From: JAICLV01 sp036380925
GTDB taxonomy: Bacteria; Actinomycetota; Actinomycetes; Acidothermales; Acidothermaceae
Assembly (NCBI GenBank): GCA_036380925.1
Contig: DASVDW010000024.1
Coordinates: forward strand, 1-35,356
DNA: 35,356 nt
Direction: 5' to 3'
The translations under genes and the position numbers were made by a program. Below the pieces are notes generated by a model, which saw only the letters and a list, made by a program, of their open reading frames with translations, ran no database searches and was not told where the DNA came from. This document shows positions 31,908 to 35,356 of this stretch, piece after piece (positions within the stretch are counted from its first letter, which is position 1; each line of letters opens with the position of its first letter).

Positions 31908-32573
31908 ATGCCGCGGTTTCGCGACGAGCTTTGGGCAGTCATGGAGCCGGTGTTCAAGCGGATCCTCGGCCATCCCTTCGTCACCGGGCTGACCGACGGC
32001 TCACTGCCGATGGCGTCGTTCGCCTACTACGTCGGGCAGGACTCCCACTACCTGCGCGACTACGCGCGGGCCCTCTCGCTCGTCGCGGCGAAGGCCCCGG
32101 ATGAGGCGACGGTCGCCATGTTCGCCGCGCATGCGCGAGGCGCCGTCGAGGTGGAGAAGCAGCTGCACGCCGGCTTCGCGGCCGAACTGGCGGACGCGCA
32201 CGCCGCCGAGTTCGCCCAACCCGCCTCGCCGACCACGCTCGCCTACACGTCCTACCTGCTCCGGGTGTGCTCGCAGGGCGACTTCCCGCAGGCGCTCGCC
32301 GCGGTGTTGCCGTGCTACTGGATTTACGCCGAGGTCGGCGCCGCGTTGCTCCAGCAGGGTTCGCCGCAGCCGCTGTTCGCCCGCTGGATCGACACCTACG
32401 GCGGTGAGGAGTTCGGCGCGATCGTGGCCGCGGTCTTGGACTCGGTCGACCAGGTCGGCGAGTCGGTCGGCCCCACGCAGGTCGCGGCCATGCGCGAGCA
32501 CGTGCTGGTCACCTCGAAGTACGAGTGGATGTTTTGGGACGCCGGGCTGCGCCGGGAGACCTGGCCGCTGTGA
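31908..32573 (+). CDS. tenA: TenA family aminopyrimidine aminohydrolase
   Basis: A 221-aa all-helical enzyme that hydrolyses degraded thiamin pyrimidines to the hydroxymethyl-pyrimidine precursor. Catalytic features of the classic (Cys-type) TenA are visible: Asp in YVGQDSHYL, the nucleophile Cys in LPCYWIYAEVG, and Glu near the C-terminus in SKYEWMFWDA. The length is normal. ATG 31908 has GGGAGGAAG upstream. The gene is on the plus strand between dop and pup, both on the minus strand, and ends 9 bases before the dop stop. No TPP riboswitch is seen in its leader. Confidence 0.93.
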   Translation: MPRFRDELWAVMEPVFKRILGHPFVTGLTDGSLPMASFAYYVGQDSHYLRDYARALSLVAAKAPDEATVAMFAAHARGAVEVEKQLHAGFAAELADAHAAEFAQPASPTTLAYTSYLLRVCSQGDFPQALAAVLPCYWIYAEVGAALLQQGSPQPLFARWIDTYGGEEFGAIVAAVLDSVDQVGESVGPTQVAAMREHVLVTSKYEWMFWDAGLRRETWPL

Positions 32574-32582
32574 GCAGCCGGG

Positions 32583-34100
32583 TTAGCGGGAGCCGGTGAT
32601 GGCCGCGACGAGTTCGCTGGCGGTCTGACAACGGTCGAGCAGCTCCCCCACGTGGGCTTTCGTGCCGCGCAAGGGCTCCATCGTCGGCACCCGCTGCAGC
32701 GACTCTCGCCCGGGCAGGTCGAAGATGACCGAGTCCCACGACGCCGCCGCGATGTCCGGGCCGAACTTCGCCAGGCAGCGGCCGCGGAAGTAGGCCCGGG
32801 TGTCCTCGGGAGGCTCCTCGGTCGCCCTTGAAATCGCTTGCGGTGCAAGCAAAGTGCGCATCGAACCGCGCGCGACCAACCGGTTGTAAAGGCCGCGGTC
32901 GGGTCGGACGTCGTGATACTGCAGGTCGACCAGCTGCAGCTTGTGCGCGTTCCAACCGAGGTTCTCGCGCTCGCGATAGCCCTCGAGCAGAGTCAGCTTC
33001 GCCACCCAGTCGAGTTCCTTGGCGAGCTGGCGCGGCTCGTCGCCCAGCTTGGCCAGCACGGATTCCCAGCGGTCCAACACATCCGTCGTCATCTCGTCGA
33101 CGTCCGCGCCGAACTTGTCCTCGACGTACTTGCGCGCTTGTTCCAGATACTCCAACTGGACTTGCAATGCGGTGAGCCGGCGGCCGTCTCGCAGCGTCAC
33201 CTTTTGCTGCAGCGTGGGGTCGTGGGAGACGGCGCGCAGCGCGCCGACCGGTCCGTCGATCGACAAGTCGACCGAGAAGAAACCGTCTTCGATCATCGCG
33301 AGGACGATGGCCGTGACGCCCAGCTTCAGGTAGGTGGCGATCTCGCTCATGTTGGCGTCGCCGATGATGACGTGCAGCCGGCGGTACTTCTCGGGGTCGG
33401 CGTGCGGCTCGTCGCGGGTGTTGATGATTGGCCGCTTAAGCGTGGTCTCCAGCCCGACCTCGACTTCGAAGAAGTCGGCGCGTTGGCTGATTTGGAAGCC
33501 CTCTCCGCGTCCGTCGGCGCCGATCCCGACGCGTCCGGCGCCGCAAAACACTTGGCGAGTGACGAAAAACGGCGTCAGATGACGCACGATCTCGGAGAAC
33601 GGCGTCGCGCGCGCCGTCAGGTAGTTCTCGTGGCAGCCGTAGCTCGCGCCCTTGTTGTCGGTGTTGTTCTTGTACAGCTGGATCGGCCAGGCGCCTGGCA
33701 CGGTCGCCGCGCGTCGCGCCGCCTCGGCCATCACCAGCTCGCCGGCCTTGTCCCACCGCACGCCGTCGAGGGGGTTGGTCACCTCGGGCGTGGAGTACTC
33801 GGGATGCGCGTGGTCGACGTAAAGCCGCGCGCCGTTGGTCAAGATGACGTTTGCCAGCCCCAGGTCTTCGTCGGTCAGCTGAGAGGGGTCGGCGACCTCG
33901 CGGGTCATGTCGAAACCACGGGCGTCGCGCAGCGGGTTCTCCTCCTCGAAATCCCACCGCGCCCGCCGTTCGCGGGCCAGGGCCCCTGGCACGTACGCGT
34001 TGACGATCTGCGACGACGCCGCCATCGCGTTCGCCGTGGGATGACCGGGCACCGAGATGCCGTACTCGGTCTCGATCCCCATGACCCGCCGCACGCTCAC
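32583..34100 (-). CDS. dop: Pup deamidase/depupylase Dop
   Basis: A 505-aa relative of PafA that converts Pup-GGQ to Pup-GGE and removes Pup from tagged proteins. GIETEYG carries Glu10, YVDHAHPEYSTPE carries Asp96 at the nucleophile/base position, and the Dop-specific loop of about 40 residues (roughly 42-80) between them is present. YKNNTDNKGASYGCHENY is the shared core. GTG 34100 has no ribosome site, while TACGCT lies 6 nt upstream, so it should be leaderless. ATG 34082 is an alternative start that would drop six residues. Confidence 0.97.
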   Translation of the reverse strand: MSVRRVMGIETEYGISVPGHPTANAMAASSQIVNAYVPGALARERRARWDFEEENPLRDARGFDMTREVADPSQLTDEDLGLANVILTNGARLYVDHAHPEYSTPEVTNPLDGVRWDKAGELVMAEAARRAATVPGAWPIQLYKNNTDNKGASYGCHENYLTARATPFSEIVRHLTPFFVTRQVFCGAGRVGIGADGRGEGFQISQRADFFEVEVGLETTLKRPIINTRDEPHADPEKYRRLHVIIGDANMSEIATYLKLGVTAIVLAMIEDGFFSVDLSIDGPVGALRAVSHDPTLQQKVTLRDGRRLTALQVQLEYLEQARKYVEDKFGADVDEMTTDVLDRWESVLAKLGDEPRQLAKELDWVAKLTLLEGYRERENLGWNAHKLQLVDLQYHDVRPDRGLYNRLVARGSMRTLLAPQAISRATEEPPEDTRAYFRGRCLAKFGPDIAAASWDSVIFDLPGRESLQRVPTMEPLRGTKAHVGELLDRCQTASELVAAITGSR

Positions 34101-34106
34101 TCGCCC

Positions 34107-34112
34107 AGCGTA
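34107..34112 (-). promoter_or_regulatory. -10 box TACGCT for leaderless dop
   Basis: On the minus strand TACGCT is followed by 6 nt and GTG 34100, placing the transcription start on the start codon. It shares the 70-base divergent spacer with the NUDIX gene. Confidence 0.55.
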
Positions 34113-34154
34113 CGGTCTTCCGCGCGGCTCCGGCTGCGTGCGGGTGCGTTCGTG

Positions 34155-34170
34155 GGTTCAGAATCGAACC
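34155..34170 (+). promoter_or_regulatory. Inverted repeat over the NUDIX gene -10 box
   Basis: GGTTC (34155-34159) and GAACC (34166-34170) are inverted arms that end right before GTG 34171. CAGAAT (34159-34164), a near match to TAnnnT, lies 6 nt before the GTG, again the leaderless geometry. Confidence 0.4.
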
Positions 34171-34722
34171 GTGACATCCTCCCCGACCGGCGCGTCCGCC
34201 GAGCTGGTCACCGTCCTAGACGACGAAGGCCGGCCGTACGGAATCGCCACACGGGCGCGCGTGCGGGCGGAGAACCTGCTGCACGGCGCGACCGCGGTTC
34301 TTGTCCGCGACTCGGCGGATCGCGTCTACGTGCACCGGCGCACCGACACGAAGGACATTTACCCAGGCGCCTACGACTGCTGGGCCGGTGGCGTGCTCAC
34401 GGCTGGGGAAGAGCCGGTCGCCGGCGCGGTGCGAGAGCTCGCCGAAGAGCTTGGCATCAAGGGCGTCCCGCTGCAGCCGTTGTTCACCACCCGCTGGCGC
34501 GACGCGACCGTGCAGGCGATCTACCACGCGTTCGCGGTGAGGTGGGACGGCCCGATCACCCATCAGGTCGACGAAGTGGCCTGGGGCGGGTGGTGGTCGC
34601 TCGACGAACTCGCCCGAAGCCTCACCGACGGACTCCTCACGTTCGCGCCCGACGGTCGCCACCTGCTCGCCATCGCCGGGATCATGACCGGAGATCTCCC
34701 GCTTTCGCGCAGCGCGGATTAG
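34171..34722 (+). CDS. NUDIX hydrolase
   Basis: A 183-aa pyrophosphohydrolase. The full Nudix box is present in GVLTAGEEPVAGAVRELAEELGI, with G-x5-E-x7-REL-x-EE-x-G-I spacing. The N-terminal VTVLDDEGRPYGIATRARVRAENLLHGATAVLV and the central VYVHRRTDTKDIYPGAYDCWAGG resemble the isopentenyl-diphosphate isomerase/YfcD-like branch, whose substrates are uncertain. I start at GTG 34171 because the longer frame (to 34057) runs back into dop. There is no Shine-Dalgarno sequence. Confidence 0.88.
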   Translation: MTSSPTGASAELVTVLDDEGRPYGIATRARVRAENLLHGATAVLVRDSADRVYVHRRTDTKDIYPGAYDCWAGGVLTAGEEPVAGAVRELAEELGIKGVPLQPLFTTRWRDATVQAIYHAFAVRWDGPITHQVDEVAWGGWWSLDELARSLTDGLLTFAPDGRHLLAIAGIMTGDLPLSRSAD

Positions 34723-34764
34723 GGTCGATTTGGCGGGGTTCGGCTCGCCTCAGGTCAGGCGCAT

Positions 34765-35356
34765 ATGGATAGCAAGCGGTTCGGCGGCGGCGACTTCGGA
34801 GACGGCGACTTCAACGACGGCGACTCCAAAGACGGCGACCACGCCCGCGCCGGCAGCCGACGTCATCGGGCGTCCCGACCATCGCGTCAACCGTTCGCGA
34901 CCACGATGGCCGCCAAGATCGCCGCTGCCATCGCCAGCCTGGCCACGCTGGCGGTGCTTGTCGTGCTGCTGATGCATCAGCCGAGCTATGACGGCAACGC
35001 CGGGCTGGGGACCGCCGGCGGAGCGAGCCCCACGCAACGGCTCGCCCTCACCACGCCATTGCCCTACCAAGGCGCCGCGCTGCCGGCGACGACCTCGCCG
35101 AAGAACAAGGTCGCGGCGCACCGGCCGAGCGCGTCGGGCGCCGGGGCGTCGTCCGCGTCACGGGCGAACTCGGCCAACCCGACGACCGCCCCCAAACTCA
35201 CGTTCAGCGGCGCCGCGATCACTCCCCAGCCGCGACCGAGGCCCAGCCCCGCCGCGTCGGCTTCTCCGACGGCGACCGTCGCACCGCCCCCGACGACATC
35301 ACCGCCACCTCCGCCCCCGACGACATCACCGCCACCTCCGCCCCCGACGACATCAC
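34765..35356 (+). CDS. Pro-rich single-span membrane protein (cut by right edge)
   Basis: An open frame from ATG 34765 that is still open at the window end (about 197 codons). The cytosolic N-terminus begins with an Asp/Gly-rich repeat (GDFGDGDFNDGD), followed by an Arg-rich stretch. One transmembrane helix (AAKIAAAIASLATLAVLVVLLM) comes next, then a Ser/Ala/Thr/Pro-rich extracytoplasmic stalk that ends in 9-residue PPPTTSPPP repeats. It is probably a surface protein with a wall-spanning stalk. The domain that would tell its role lies beyond the window. CAGGTCAGG at 34751-34759 may serve as ribosome site. Confidence 0.72.
   Translation, partial: MDSKRFGGGDFGDGDFNDGDSKDGDHARAGSRRHRASRPSRQPFATTMAAKIAAAIASLATLAVLVVLLMHQPSYDGNAGLGTAGGASPTQRLALTTPLPYQGAALPATTSPKNKVAAHRPSASGAGASSASRANSANPTTAPKLTFSGAAITPQPRPRPSPAASASPTATVAPPPTTSPPPPPPTTSPPPPPPTTS
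35286..35356 (+). repeat. 27-bp tandem repeat at the right edge
   Basis: Two full exact copies (35286-35312, 35313-35339) and a 17-base partial copy of a unit starting GCCCCCGACG encode PPPTTSPPP. The array continues past the window. The identity between copies suggests recent expansion or assembly uncertainty. Confidence 0.9.

Noticed and set aside
32838..34772. 644-codon plus-strand open frame
   Set aside because: Antisense to dop and out of frame with the NUDIX gene; the composition shows a shadow frame.
34783..34845. GGCGAC repeats near the start of the right-edge gene as a non-coding element
   Set aside because: They are in frame and encode the Asp/Gly-rich N-terminus, so coding explains them.
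1..35356. tRNA genes, CRISPR arrays, IS elements, attachment sites
   Set aside because: No cloverleaf, regularly spaced repeats, transposase or integrase frames were found. The tandem repeats seen are short coding or spacer duplications.

Overview
This window is high-GC actinobacterial chromosome. The clearest markers are a pupylation/20S proteasome locus (dop, pup, prcB, prcA, pafA), the PafB/PafC regulator pair, a HelY-type helicase, RbpA with a sigma-R-type promoter, and neighbouring lnt and ppm1 genes. This gene order resembles that of mycobacteria, Streptomyces and Frankia-like actinomycetes. The genus cannot be fixed from sequence alone. No rRNA, tRNA, CRISPR array, insertion sequence or phage gene was seen.

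Layout, left to right. 1-5300 (minus strand): a diguanylate cyclase, then an FtsX-type permease, two ABC ATPases and the start of a lipoprotein cut by the left edge. 5447-6761 (plus): a CGNR zinc-finger protein and a DUF1345 membrane protein, both apparently leaderless. 6830-10540: a possible catabolic module made of a KDPG-type aldolase and a PLP-dependent D-hydroxyamino-acid ammonia-lyase, divergent from a SWEET-like 7-helix PQ-loop protein and a D-2-hydroxyacid dehydrogenase. 10729-15001: rbpA, a strong two-way hairpin, ppm1, lnt, a 500-base gene-free stretch and a secreted CAP-domain protein. 15185-20894: an acyl-CoA dehydrogenase, a 5'-3' exonuclease, helY and a lipoprotein.

21149-25224 (minus): pafB and pafC, a zinc-ribbon protein, a small membrane protein, tatA and tatC. 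25290-26381 (plus): a DUF3866 protein. 26472-34100 (minus except for a plus-strand tenA): dop, then tenA, then pup-prcB-prcA, a 76-aa coiled-coil protein, pafA and two FKBP-type prolyl isomerases. 34171 onward (plus): a NUDIX hydrolase and a proline-rich membrane protein that runs off the right edge.

In function, Dop deamidates Pup-GGQ, PafA ligates it to target lysines, and PrcA/PrcB form the proteolytic chamber. The ATPase ring gene (mpa/arc) is not in the window. The Tat translocase, two lipoprotein-biogenesis or glycosylation enzymes and several lipoproteins make cell-envelope traffic the second theme. Seven genes have a TAnnnT box 6-8 nt before the start codon and no usable Shine-Dalgarno sequence, pointing to frequent leaderless transcription in this organism.
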